From Candidatus Dadabacteria bacterium CSP1-2 (lineage in GTDB: Bacteria; Desulfobacterota_D; UBA1144; Nemesobacterales; CSP1-2), in the NCBI GenBank assembly GCA_001443445.1, contig LDXN01000001.1:1-49289 (forward strand): a stretch of 49,289 nt of DNA, written 5' to 3'. The position numbers and the translations under genes are program-made. The notes beneath the pieces were generated by a model that worked only from the letters and a program-made list of their open reading frames with translations, was not told the origin of the DNA and ran no database searches. Positions 32,155 to 40,289 of the stretch are shown here, piece by piece; position 1 is the first letter of the stretch; every line of letters begins with the position of its first letter.

Positions 32155-33637
32155 GGTGAGCTTTTTAAGTGTAAGGACTTTCTTGATTCTTCTATGCATG
32201 ATTATATCTTCCTGCAAGGAGATTCAAGCTCAGGATAAGGATACAACTCAATTAAGTGGAAAAGAGCTTTTTATACAGCACCGCTGTGTAAGATGCCACA
32301 CAATTGGAAGAGGACGATTTGTTGGGCCTGACTTAGCAGGGGTTAGCAGTAGGTATAGCAAAGATGATATAAAGAAATGGATAGAAAATCCCCAGGAAAT
32401 TTATCAATCTAAGGGGAAGATGCCTCTAAATGAAGGATACCCACCTATGCCTCCATTAAATATTCCTCCAAAGGAGGCAGAATTAATTGCTCAATATCTT
32501 CTCACAGCAAAAACCTCTTCTTTATCAAAAGAAGGTGGTGTGATAAAAGGAAAAGTTTTAAATAATAGCACTGAAAAGCCTGCGGAAGAGATTGAGGTTA
32601 CTCTTACTGTTTATCTGGGTGACAAAGCAACTGGAGAGAAAAAGTTAAAAACAAACACGGAGGGAATATTTGAGTTTAAAAATCTTCCATGGGATCGCAG
32701 CTATTCTATTTCGCTTAGATATGAAGGAGGAGAATATGTAACAGACAAGCTTGTTTTTTATCCTGATGAAGATACAAAATCCCTCGATTTGCCAATTTAT
32801 GAACCTACAGATATTGACAAGGATATAACGGTAGATATAAGTCATGTGATTGTACAGACTTCTGATAATTCACTTTCAGTAGCTGAGTTAACGGTTTTTA
32901 ATAATGAAGGCAAAAGAACATACATAGGTGCAAAGGAGATAAAGGATGGCATGAGAGAAACCCTCAGGTTTAGTCTTCCACCCGGGGCTAGTAACATTGA
33001 GCTTATTAATGGACTTAACAGTGAGAGTGTTGTACCGACTAATAACGGTTTTGTAGATACTTCTAGCGTTTTGCCAGGGATTAAAAGAGTAGTATATGCA
33101 TACACGCTCCCATATAAATCGGGTAGAGAGATTATCTTGAAAACGGTAGATTATCAAACTGACAGCTTTGTCCTTCTAGTTTCAGATTCTGGAGTTAAAG
33201 TAAAAGTGCAGGGACTAACCGGATCTGAAACTGTAGAGACACCTGATCAAGGTCGTTTTCTCCAATGGTCTGGGACTAAAATTCCTACTGGCGCTAAAAT
33301 CAGGATAGAGATTGGTGAATCAAGGCTACTTGCTGAGAATTCATTACAATTTGTAACGATTGGAGTATTAGTGGTTTTAGTATGTATTGGAGTTTTTTAT
33401 TCCTTTGTAATAAAACCTAGGGATAAAAGTAAAGTAAGTGATTTTTCTCATCCAACTATAGCAGATCAGGTTGTAAAAAAGGATTTAGAGGAAGAGAGAA
33501 AAACACTCATCCAGGAGATTGCAAAACTCGATGACAGTTTTGAGGCTAAAGAAATCACTGAGGAAGAATATAGGAATAGACGTTCAAAGAAGAAACAAAG
33601 ACTAGTTGAGATTACTCGAATAATTAAAAAGGACTGA
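32147..33637 (+). CDS. Lipoprotein: cytochrome c domain, beta-sandwich domains, and CcmI-like coiled coil
   Basis: 496 residues from ATG 32147, overlapping the previous gene by 8 bp (an earlier ATG at 32096 lies in that gene). Lipobox IISSC at about 19-23, one class I heme domain (CVRCH, distal Met in KGKMPLN), a carboxypeptidase-regulatory-like beta domain (GVIKGKVLNNSTEKPAEEIEV), a second beta region, a helix at about 410-427, and a cytoplasmic tail with LIQEIAKLDDSFEAKEITEEEY, the same kind of motif as in the preceding protein. Such a fusion of a heme domain with a CcmI-type tail suggests a tethered maturation or quality-control factor. If the lipobox is used, the later helix makes it span the inner membrane. 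Confidence 0.7.
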   Translation: MSRVSFLSVRTFLILLCMIISSCKEIQAQDKDTTQLSGKELFIQHRCVRCHTIGRGRFVGPDLAGVSSRYSKDDIKKWIENPQEIYQSKGKMPLNEGYPPMPPLNIPPKEAELIAQYLLTAKTSSLSKEGGVIKGKVLNNSTEKPAEEIEVTLTVYLGDKATGEKKLKTNTEGIFEFKNLPWDRSYSISLRYEGGEYVTDKLVFYPDEDTKSLDLPIYEPTDIDKDITVDISHVIVQTSDNSLSVAELTVFNNEGKRTYIGAKEIKDGMRETLRFSLPPGASNIELINGLNSESVVPTNNGFVDTSSVLPGIKRVVYAYTLPYKSGREIILKTVDYQTDSFVLLVSDSGVKVKVQGLTGSETVETPDQGRFLQWSGTKIPTGAKIRIEIGESRLLAENSLQFVTIGVLVVLVCIGVFYSFVIKPRDKSKVSDFSHPTIADQVVKKDLEEERKTLIQEIAKLDDSFEAKEITEEEYRNRRSKKKQRLVEITRIIKKD

Positions 33638-33696
33638 AGTTTCTATTAATGTTTATTTGTAAGATCTGATAAGAAAGACTAACTCGTAGCAACGTG

Positions 33697-34419
33697 CTAG
33701 ATATCTCCAAATAGAAATTGCAAAACCGCTACTGCCACTATGCCTGCCGTCTCAGTTCTAAGTATTCTTGGGCCTAGTCTTATTGGAATAAAGCCTTTTT
33801 CTTTAGCGGCATTTACCTCGCTTTCTGAAAATCCACCTTCTGGTCCAATGAAAATCTTAATATTTTCTGTGGCTTTCCCGGTATGTTTAATTATATCTTT
33901 AATATTATCTTTGCATTTACCATAAAATATAAGGTGTAACTCACAGTTATCATTATAGTAAATAGCGTTTTTAAATGTTGTAACTTCAAGAATGTCAGGT
34001 GGCAACATTCTTCCAGATTGTTTTGAAGATTCTAATGCAATTCGACGCCACCTTTCGATTCTTTTAGTTTTCCTAACTTGAGATCTTTCAGAAATTACCG
34101 GCACAATGGTTCTTACTCCTAGTTCTGTGGTTTTTTCGACAATAAAATCCATTTTATCTCCCTTAGGAATGCCCTGGAGGAGGGTGATATTTAAACCGGA
34201 TTCGGTTTCTACTCTTGTTGATTCCGCTATTTCAATTTTAATTTCTTTAGTACCTATATCTTTTATTATACCGATGTGTTCAATTCCAGTATCCTCAAAT
34301 AAGGTAATATCATTCCCTGGTTTGAGTCTAAGAACCTTTACAATATGTCTATAGTCTGGGCCTGAAATAATCGCTAGGTTGTTCTTAATCTGATTTTGGC
34401 TTATTGGAAATCTAGGCAT
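33697..34419 (-). CDS. rsmE: 16S rRNA m3U1498 methyltransferase RsmE
   Basis: 240 residues. N-terminal PUA-like domain (DYRHIVKVLRLKPG), then the SPOUT methyltransferase with the trefoil-knot motifs IFIGPEGGFSESEV and LGPRILRTETAG. Methylates U1498 of 16S rRNA using S-adenosylmethionine. Convergent with the preceding cytochrome gene. Confidence 0.95.
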   Translation of the reverse strand: MPRFPISQNQIKNNLAIISGPDYRHIVKVLRLKPGNDITLFEDTGIEHIGIIKDIGTKEIKIEIAESTRVETESGLNITLLQGIPKGDKMDFIVEKTTELGVRTIVPVISERSQVRKTKRIERWRRIALESSKQSGRMLPPDILEVTTFKNAIYYNDNCELHLIFYGKCKDNIKDIIKHTGKATENIKIFIGPEGGFSESEVNAAKEKGFIPIRLGPRILRTETAGIVAVAVLQFLFGDI

Positions 34420-34509
34420 TATAAGGCTGCGATTTTAAGGATTAAACTGTTAGCCACTAATGTACACGAATTTACCCCAATAAAATAATCCCCCACACCT
34501 GGTTTCATC

Positions 34510-34561
34510 GTAGGAGCGCCATCCCTGGCGCGACCAAGTCGCAGCTAGAAGCTGCTCCTAC
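34510..34561. repeat. 52-bp REP-like palindromic element
   Basis: Outer arms GTAGGAGC (34510-34517) and GCTCCTAC (34554-34561) enclose two perfect inner hairpins, GCGCCA-TCCC-TGGCGC and GCAGCT-AGA-AGCTGC. Reads as a cloverleaf-like structure of the GTAGGAGC type of repetitive extragenic palindrome. The 34420-34693 gap contains no other recognised feature. Confidence 0.65.
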
Positions 34562-34693
34562 TCTTGTTTCCTTCTCCCGTCTAACGACCAATGACTAACT
34601 AATAGCCAAAGTATTTTCTTTTCATTTGTGTCAATTAGCTTTGCTGATAGTGTCCTTCCACTACCTGCACTATTCGTGGCTGAATAGTTGCAA

Positions 34694-36217
34694 CTAGATT
34701 TTCATCTGAAAGTAAGCTACTATTTCTCTAACAAGCTCCTCAATCGTATATTTATTGCAAATAATCTGAGGTTCAATGCCAATATCTCTAAGTGGTTTGG
34801 CTGTAATAGGTCCGATACACGCAATTGTTGATTTTAAAAGAAGTTCTTTATATTTAGGGATTATAGATAGGAAATTTCTCACAGTTCCGGAGCTAGCAAA
34901 CGTAACAACATCGATGGCGCCACGATTTAGCATTTCTTTTATTTCCTTTACCTTTTCTGGTTCAGGTTTTTTTGTTTCATAAACGGTTACGACGTGAATC
35001 TCTGCACCCATTTTTTGAAGCTCGTGAGGCAGGATTTCTCTTGCATCTTTTGCCCTTGGTATAAGAATCTTTTTGCCTTTTATATCACTCTTTTCAAAAC
35101 TTTCAATTATTCCCTCAGCCTTGTACTCATCTGGAAGCATGTTTACGGTAAGTCCGTAATTTTCAACTGCTTTTGCGGTTTTTTCTCCTATCGTAGCAAT
35201 ATTAATTCCTTTAAGCTCTCTTATATCCTTTTTTGTTTCTCTTAGTCTTTTAAAAAAGAACTCTACTCCATTAACACTTGTAAAAATAATCCAGTTATAT
35301 ATGTGCAACATTTCTATTGCTCTGTCTACGTCGTTCCAATTTTGGGGAGGAACTATATCAATCATGGGAAATTCTATAACCTCAGCTCCCTGCTCTTCTA
35401 GAAGGTTTACAAGGTAACTTGCCTGTTTCTTTGCTCTTGTGACAATTATCTTCTTTCCAAAAAGAGGTTTTGACTCAAACCAGTTGAGTTTTTCTCTAAG
35501 ATTTACAACTTCTCCAACAACAATAATTGCTGGCGGTTTTATTCCCCTCTGTTTTGCTATTTCCCCTATAGTTTCAATTGATCCTTTGGCTGTTCGTTGA
35601 TTAGGAAACGTGCCCCATGATATTATTGCGGCTGGGGTTTTAGGTGATTTCCCAGACTCAATGAGCTTTTTCATGCTCTCTTTTATCTTTCCTACCCCCA
35701 TAAGAAAGACAACCGTTCCGATTTTAGCTAGGGCTTCCCAGGGAAGGTTGGATTCCTCTTTTGACGGGTCTTCGTGACCAGTAACGACAGCAAATGAGGA
35801 AGTAAAGTCTCTATGTGTAAGAGGGATCCCTGCATAAGCTGGAACCGCAGACGCCGAAGTTACCCCGGGTACTACCTCAAAAGGTATTCCATGTTCGTAG
35901 AGGACCTCAGCCTCTTCTCCTCCCCTTCCAAATATAAATGGGTCTCCACCTTTAAGACGGGCTACTATTCTTCCTTCCTTTGCTCTTTCAACAAGTAGCT
36001 GGTTAATTTCTTCCTGAGGCATTTCTTTGGCCCCTGTTTGCTTCCCAGCATATATTATTTCGGCTTCCTCTTTGGCATATTTCAAGATTTCAGGATTTAC
36101 TAGATAGTCATAAACTATAACATCGGCTTTCGCTAAATATTCTTGACCTTTTATTGTAAATAGACCAGGATCACCCGGACCAGCACCGATTAAATAGACA
36201 ATACCCTTTTTATTCAT
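34694..36217 (-). CDS. cobA-hemD: Fused uroporphyrinogen-III methyltransferase / uroporphyrinogen-III synthase
   Basis: 507 residues from ATG 36217 (TTG 36238 would add seven residues; MNKKGIVYLIGAGPGDPG is the normal family start). First half is CobA/SUMT with GAGPGDPGL, GDPFIFGRGGEE and the SAM-binding PAYAGIPLTHR region; second half, from about residue 250, is HemD (VTRAKKQAS, FTSVNGVEFF). Makes uroporphyrinogen III and methylates it to precorrin-2, leading to siroheme, heme d1 or cobalamin, and possibly heme by the siroheme route. Confidence 0.93.
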   Translation of the reverse strand: MNKKGIVYLIGAGPGDPGLFTIKGQEYLAKADVIVYDYLVNPEILKYAKEEAEIIYAGKQTGAKEMPQEEINQLLVERAKEGRIVARLKGGDPFIFGRGGEEAEVLYEHGIPFEVVPGVTSASAVPAYAGIPLTHRDFTSSFAVVTGHEDPSKEESNLPWEALAKIGTVVFLMGVGKIKESMKKLIESGKSPKTPAAIISWGTFPNQRTAKGSIETIGEIAKQRGIKPPAIIVVGEVVNLREKLNWFESKPLFGKKIIVTRAKKQASYLVNLLEEQGAEVIEFPMIDIVPPQNWNDVDRAIEMLHIYNWIIFTSVNGVEFFFKRLRETKKDIRELKGINIATIGEKTAKAVENYGLTVNMLPDEYKAEGIIESFEKSDIKGKKILIPRAKDAREILPHELQKMGAEIHVVTVYETKKPEPEKVKEIKEMLNRGAIDVVTFASSGTVRNFLSIIPKYKELLLKSTIACIGPITAKPLRDIGIEPQIICNKYTIEELVREIVAYFQMKI

Positions 36218-36293
36218 AAAGTTAGTCAAAGCAAACAAAAGAATCTGTAGGATGACAATAAATTAAGTGCTCTTGAATCTATCTTTATTGCTG

Positions 36294-36530
36294 TTACTCA
36301 CATGGAACATTAGGTGGAGTGCCGCCGTAAAGTGCAGCGCACCTTTCAACATCAGCGCAACTTATTTTTTGACCTTTTACTGAAGGATCCATATACTGAT
36401 ATGCCTCAATCCCAACGGGAATCTTGGCACATATATTTGGTTCAAATCCATCGCTACTGCTAGTGGTTGAGTAGCTTCCTCCGGCACATGCTGAAACAAA
36501 TATAAGCCCAGCGATAGCTATTCTTTTCAT
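36294..36530 (-). CDS. Small lipoprotein of unknown function
   Basis: 78 residues from ATG 36530 (AAGAGGT six bases upstream; the preceding GTG is less well placed). Lipobox FVSAC with Cys15, then a Ser/Thr linker and a short domain with four cysteines (ICAKIP, SCADVERCAALYGG, VPCE), likely two disulfides. Not recognised. Confidence 0.6.
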   Translation of the reverse strand: MKRIAIAGLIFVSACAGGSYSTTSSSDGFEPNICAKIPVGIEAYQYMDPSVKGQKISCADVERCAALYGGTPPNVPCE

Positions 36531-36723
36531 CACAAGACCTCTTATATATTTATTTATACTAAATCCGGGTGACGATAACTTGTTTTTAGTACTGAACGAA
36601 GCGAAGATTTCTTGTGCTAAATATGGAAGTTCTTCACTCCGATCAGAATTAGATACCCTCCTTTCAGCCAGATCTAGTATTAATCAAAATATACCATATG
36701 GACATATGCTGAGTTAAGTGCTT

Positions 36724-38358
36724 CTACTTCAAACCTATTTCACCATAGTTTTCATCTCTTCGGTCTCTAACTTTTTCCTTAGGGACAAAAAAAGCCGATA
36801 TTAGTGCCAGTATTGCTATCGCTAGGCCTGTAAGGAAGACATAGTGGAGGGAATGAGCTAACACTCCCTTAAGAACTCCTAGGACTTCAGGAGATAAATA
36901 CTCTCTTGCTAAAGGGTTTACAATTAAATCAGGGCTTTTTAAGTAGGGGATCTCTGAGGACTTTACACCTTTTGAAAGAGAACTAAAACCATGGTGCATA
37001 TAGGTACTCATTACTACTCCCATAACGGTAACACCGACTGTTCCACCGATTAGCCTGAAGAACTGAGTAACAGATGTTGCAATTCCAAGCTGGCTTCTTA
37101 GCACGGAATTTTGAACAGCCAAAAGAAGTGGAACAAAAACCATACCCATCCCGCATCCAACGAATATCATATTGATTATTGCAATGCCTTGAGATGTATT
37201 TTCATTCATCTTGCTTAGAAGAAAAAAGCCTATTGTCACAAGCGCTGTTCCAAAGATAATAAGTGGACGATATCCGAATCTAAGAAGAAGCCTCCCTGAG
37301 ATACTTGAGAAAAAGACCCAGGTAAGTAAAAGTGGCGACAGAATTGTTCCTGCCCTTGTCGCTGTTGTACCTATTACTCCCTGAATAAAAAGAGGTATGA
37401 ATGTGATTGAACCAAACATCGCCATTGATATAAGGAATCCAGTTGCGGCAGAGGTTCTGAAAAATGGATTAGAGAATAAATCAAGCGGAAGAATCGGATC
37501 CTTAGCCCTCTTTTCAGTACTGATAAATAGCCAAAAAAGAGGAATGCAAACGCCGATCATAAGAAGTGCTGCAGGCAAACTCAGGCTATTTTCTTTACCA
37601 ATCAACATTAGCCCAACAAGTAGTAGTGTAATTAGGGTCATAAGAATAATAGCGCCTCTATAATCAAGATATATATTCTTTGCTTTAAAATGATTTTCTT
37701 TAAGTGAAAAGCCTATTACTAATGCTGCAATAAGACCGAATGGTATGTTAAGGTAAAATACCCATCTCCAAGATATATGATCTGTAAGAAATCCCCCTAT
37801 CAGAGGACCTACAATGCTTGATAGCCCCCACACACCTCCAAAAAGACCCTGTACCTTCGCTCTTTCCTTGAGGGAGAAAATCTCACCTACAATTATCATT
37901 CCAAGTGTAAGAAGTGCTCCACCTCCTAGCCCTTGAAGCGCTCGATAGATAATCAGGTCTGTCATTGTGTTAGATTGACCTGAAAGCGCGGAACCCAAAA
38001 GAAAAATCGTAATACCGATTATGTAGAAGATCCTTCTTCCATATAGGTCAGATAGCTTCCCCCATAAAGGAAGAGTTATTGTAGAGGTCAGAAAATAGGC
38101 TGAGAATACCCAGCTATAAATGCTGAGTCCTCCGAGGCTTGACACGACTGTAGGCATTGCGGTACTCACAGCCGTAGCCTCGATGGCGGCAAGGAACATT
38201 CCAATCATTACCCCCATGGTTATGAAAATCCTTCTAGTATGAGAAATTGTTAAAGCATCTGTCATTGACTCGACCGCGCTGGAACCAACTGATGAGTCTA
38301 TGTTATGGATGTTGTCTTCAAGCCTCTCTTTATCTTCTATTATGGATCCTTCTTTCAT
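36724..38358 (-). CDS. MFS drug:H+ antiporter of the DHA2 (EmrB/QacA) family
   Basis: 544 residues, 14 helices. Contains the motif A region GKLSDLYGRRIFYI and the motif C type region GLSSIVGPLIGGFLTD. Exports lipophilic compounds driven by proton motive force. No EmrA-like adaptor adjacent. N-terminal cytoplasmic extension of about 40 residues. Divergent from the ECF sigma gene. Confidence 0.88.
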   Translation of the reverse strand: MKEGSIIEDKERLEDNIHNIDSSVGSSAVESMTDALTISHTRRIFITMGVMIGMFLAAIEATAVSTAMPTVVSSLGGLSIYSWVFSAYFLTSTITLPLWGKLSDLYGRRIFYIIGITIFLLGSALSGQSNTMTDLIIYRALQGLGGGALLTLGMIIVGEIFSLKERAKVQGLFGGVWGLSSIVGPLIGGFLTDHISWRWVFYLNIPFGLIAALVIGFSLKENHFKAKNIYLDYRGAIILMTLITLLLVGLMLIGKENSLSLPAALLMIGVCIPLFWLFISTEKRAKDPILPLDLFSNPFFRTSAATGFLISMAMFGSITFIPLFIQGVIGTTATRAGTILSPLLLTWVFFSSISGRLLLRFGYRPLIIFGTALVTIGFFLLSKMNENTSQGIAIINMIFVGCGMGMVFVPLLLAVQNSVLRSQLGIATSVTQFFRLIGGTVGVTVMGVVMSTYMHHGFSSLSKGVKSSEIPYLKSPDLIVNPLAREYLSPEVLGVLKGVLAHSLHYVFLTGLAIAILALISAFFVPKEKVRDRRDENYGEIGLK

Positions 38359-38487
38359 TCTGTCTTCATTGATTTAGAGCATTAGCTTACCATAGTTTCA
38401 TTATCAATGAGTTTGACTTATGCACTATAATAGCTGAAACTTTTTTTTAAACTCTTAGTTATTATTTGTAAACCTGAACGGTATGCA

Positions 38488-38513
38488 GACGTTCGTGAGC
38501 CTCAGTCGAACGA
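38488..38513 (+). repeat. Dispersed 26-bp palindromic repeat, copy A
   Basis: Identical over 26 bases to 39538-39563. It contains the arms CGTTCG and CGAACG and inner TGAG/CTCA. Its last base is the A of the likely sigma-factor ATG at 38513. Related to the widespread TTCG-type palindromes of bacterial genomes (from memory). Confidence 0.75.
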
Positions 38514-39067
38514 TGGAAAGCGACATTGAGCTTATGCTTAGGGCTAAGACGGGGGACGATTCTGCTTTTACTGAGCTTATGAGGAGGCATTATAAAGGGG
38601 TTGTGAATTACGTATACAGGTTTACAAATGATAGGGCAAACTCCGAGGATTTAGCACAAGAGGTTTTTCTTAGGGTTTACCGCTCGGTAAAGCGATATAA
38701 TCCTCAGGCTAAGTTCTCTACTTGGCTTTATAAGATTGCCACCAATCTTTGCATTACAGAAGTAAAGTCTAGGAATAAAAAACAAAGTGTAAGTTTAGAT
38801 GAGATGCAGGAAAATACCGGAGATTTAGGAGATTCAAAATCGGAAGACCCTTCCGATCTTACCTTCCGGCGGGAGATCGGGACTGCCATTTTCGAGGCTT
38901 TAAGATCTTTGCCCGAGAGAGAAAGAGTGGCTATTATCCTTTGCAAGTATCAGGATCTACCTTACGAAGAGGTTGCAGAGGTGATTGGATGTACAATTGG
39001 CGCGGTAAAGACTTATGTTCATAGAGGAAGGATGAAATTGATAGAAAAGCTGAAAACCTATTTATAA
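38513..39067 (+). CDS. ECF-type RNA polymerase sigma factor
   Basis: 184 residues from ATG 38513 (MESDIELMLRAKTGDD is the normal ECF beginning); an in-frame ATG at 38483 would add ten residues translated from the palindromic repeat. Region 2 (AFTELMRRHYKGVVNYVYR, SEDLAQEVFLRVYR) and region 4 (LPERERVAIILCKYQDLPYEEVAEVIG) are complete. RpoE-like. Neither start has a good ribosome binding site, possibly because the repeat was inserted there. Followed by its anti-sigma factor. Confidence 0.9.
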   Translation: MESDIELMLRAKTGDDSAFTELMRRHYKGVVNYVYRFTNDRANSEDLAQEVFLRVYRSVKRYNPQAKFSTWLYKIATNLCITEVKSRNKKQSVSLDEMQENTGDLGDSKSEDPSDLTFRREIGTAIFEALRSLPERERVAIILCKYQDLPYEEVAEVIGCTIGAVKTYVHRGRMKLIEKLKTYL

Positions 39068-39081
39068 AGAGGGGAAATGCC

Positions 39082-39594
39082 ATGGGATGTGAAAAGATAA
39101 AGGAGTTAATTCTCCATTATTCAGAAGGGGATTTAAATCAAAGTGATAAGCTGGAGTTCGAAAAGCATTTAAAAGAATGCAAGGAGTGTAATATCTATTT
39201 TGAGCAGTCTCATAAGGTGTGGAATTTGCTAGATAACTGGCATACCGTTCAGACAAAGAATGATTTTATCCCCAGATTTTGGGATAGGGTTACCACAGAA
39301 GATAAAAAGAAAGTCAATGTCTTCGATTTTTTTAGGAATTTGAGAGTCAATTTAGTATCTGGAGGGGTTGGGGTTATAATACTTATCTTGGTAGTTTTCC
39401 TTGTTAATATCCTTGTTTCTCATCGTGAGAATATTGTTTTTACTGAAGAAGACAGATCGGATGAAGAGCTTCTAATCGAGTTTGACAGGTCCATTACAAA
39501 AGAAACTGCGGAGTCACTAGAGATTTATGGACCTTGGGACGTTCGTGAGCCTCAGTCGAACGACGAGGAAATTGAAGAAAATAAGGGAGGATAG
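39082..39594 (+). CDS. Anti-sigma factor with zinc-binding domain
   Basis: 170 residues, AGAGGGG upstream. N-terminal ZAS-type domain with HLKECKEC (HxxxCxxC), one helix (about 92-112) and an acidic periplasmic tail. Holds the sigma factor at the membrane until a signal acts. The tail's last stretch (DVREPQSND) is encoded by copy B of the palindromic repeat, so the C-terminus was probably altered by its insertion. Confidence 0.85.
   Translation: MGCEKIKELILHYSEGDLNQSDKLEFEKHLKECKECNIYFEQSHKVWNLLDNWHTVQTKNDFIPRFWDRVTTEDKKKVNVFDFFRNLRVNLVSGGVGVIILILVVFLVNILVSHRENIVFTEEDRSDEELLIEFDRSITKETAESLEIYGPWDVREPQSNDEEIEENKGG
39538..39563 (+). repeat. Dispersed 26-bp palindromic repeat, copy B
   Basis: Perfect match to 38488-38513, here read in a different frame inside the anti-sigma gene. 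Copies A and B bracket the sigma/anti-sigma pair at 1.05 kb distance. Confidence 0.75.
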
Positions 39595-39597
39595 AAC

Positions 39598-40086
39598 TTG
39601 AAAAGAAAAATAAAAAAAGATTGGATTCTAACCCCCGGATTTCATCATATGAAATTTTTCATTTTAAAAACAATATCAGTTTCATTATTCTTCATGCTAG
39701 CTTTTGTTACGTTCTGTTTGAATACATATGGTTATGATGACGACAGTCCAGGCAAATGGTGGAAGAATAAAAAAGTCGTAAATAAATTGGAGCTTAGTAA
39801 CGATCAGGTGAATCGAATAGAGGGAATTTTTTCTTCTAACAAAGGACGGATAAAAGAGCTTGATTCTGATCTTAAGAAAAAAGAGAGGGAGTTCAGCGAT
39901 ACAGTTAAAAATCCAAATTCGAGTCGGGAAGAGATCTTGAAAATGAATAATGAAGTGGAGGAAGTCAAAGGGAAATTGAGAAAGGCTTATATAGATATGC
40001 GTCTTCAAATAAGAGATGTTTTGACACCGGAGCAGAGAACAAAGCTACAGGAAATTAGGACAAAACATGGAAAACCATATCCATGA
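39598..40086 (+). CDS. Spy/CpxP/CnrX-like periplasmic stress protein
   Basis: 162 residues from TTG 39598 with GGGAGG seven bases upstream (an ATG at 39649 gives a more ordinary signal peptide but no ribosome binding site). After the signal region, the helical body has LELSNDQVNRIEGIF and VLTPEQRTKLQEIR, i.e. two LTxxQ-type motifs of the Spy family. Such proteins sense metals or misfolded proteins in the periplasm; with an ECF sigma and anti-sigma upstream the layout recalls cnrYXH or zraP-like systems. Confidence 0.8.
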   Translation: MKRKIKKDWILTPGFHHMKFFILKTISVSLFFMLAFVTFCLNTYGYDDDSPGKWWKNKKVVNKLELSNDQVNRIEGIFSSNKGRIKELDSDLKKKEREFSDTVKNPNSSREEILKMNNEVEEVKGKLRKAYIDMRLQIRDVLTPEQRTKLQEIRTKHGKPYP

Positions 40087-40289
40087 TAAATCAAGTGTTT
40101 AGTATAGGTATACCACTCTTTTAAAGTAAACTCTTAATTTCAAAGGTTTTTCTTTTGATTGCTATAAGTATCGTCTGTTTATCTAAGAATGCCTTTTGCC
40201 GAATTTATGAGAAAACATTAAAATATTGTGTTTGCATTTATTAGTATTTGGCTTAAAGGCCTTTTGGGCTTAATAGATGGTTGGTTTAA

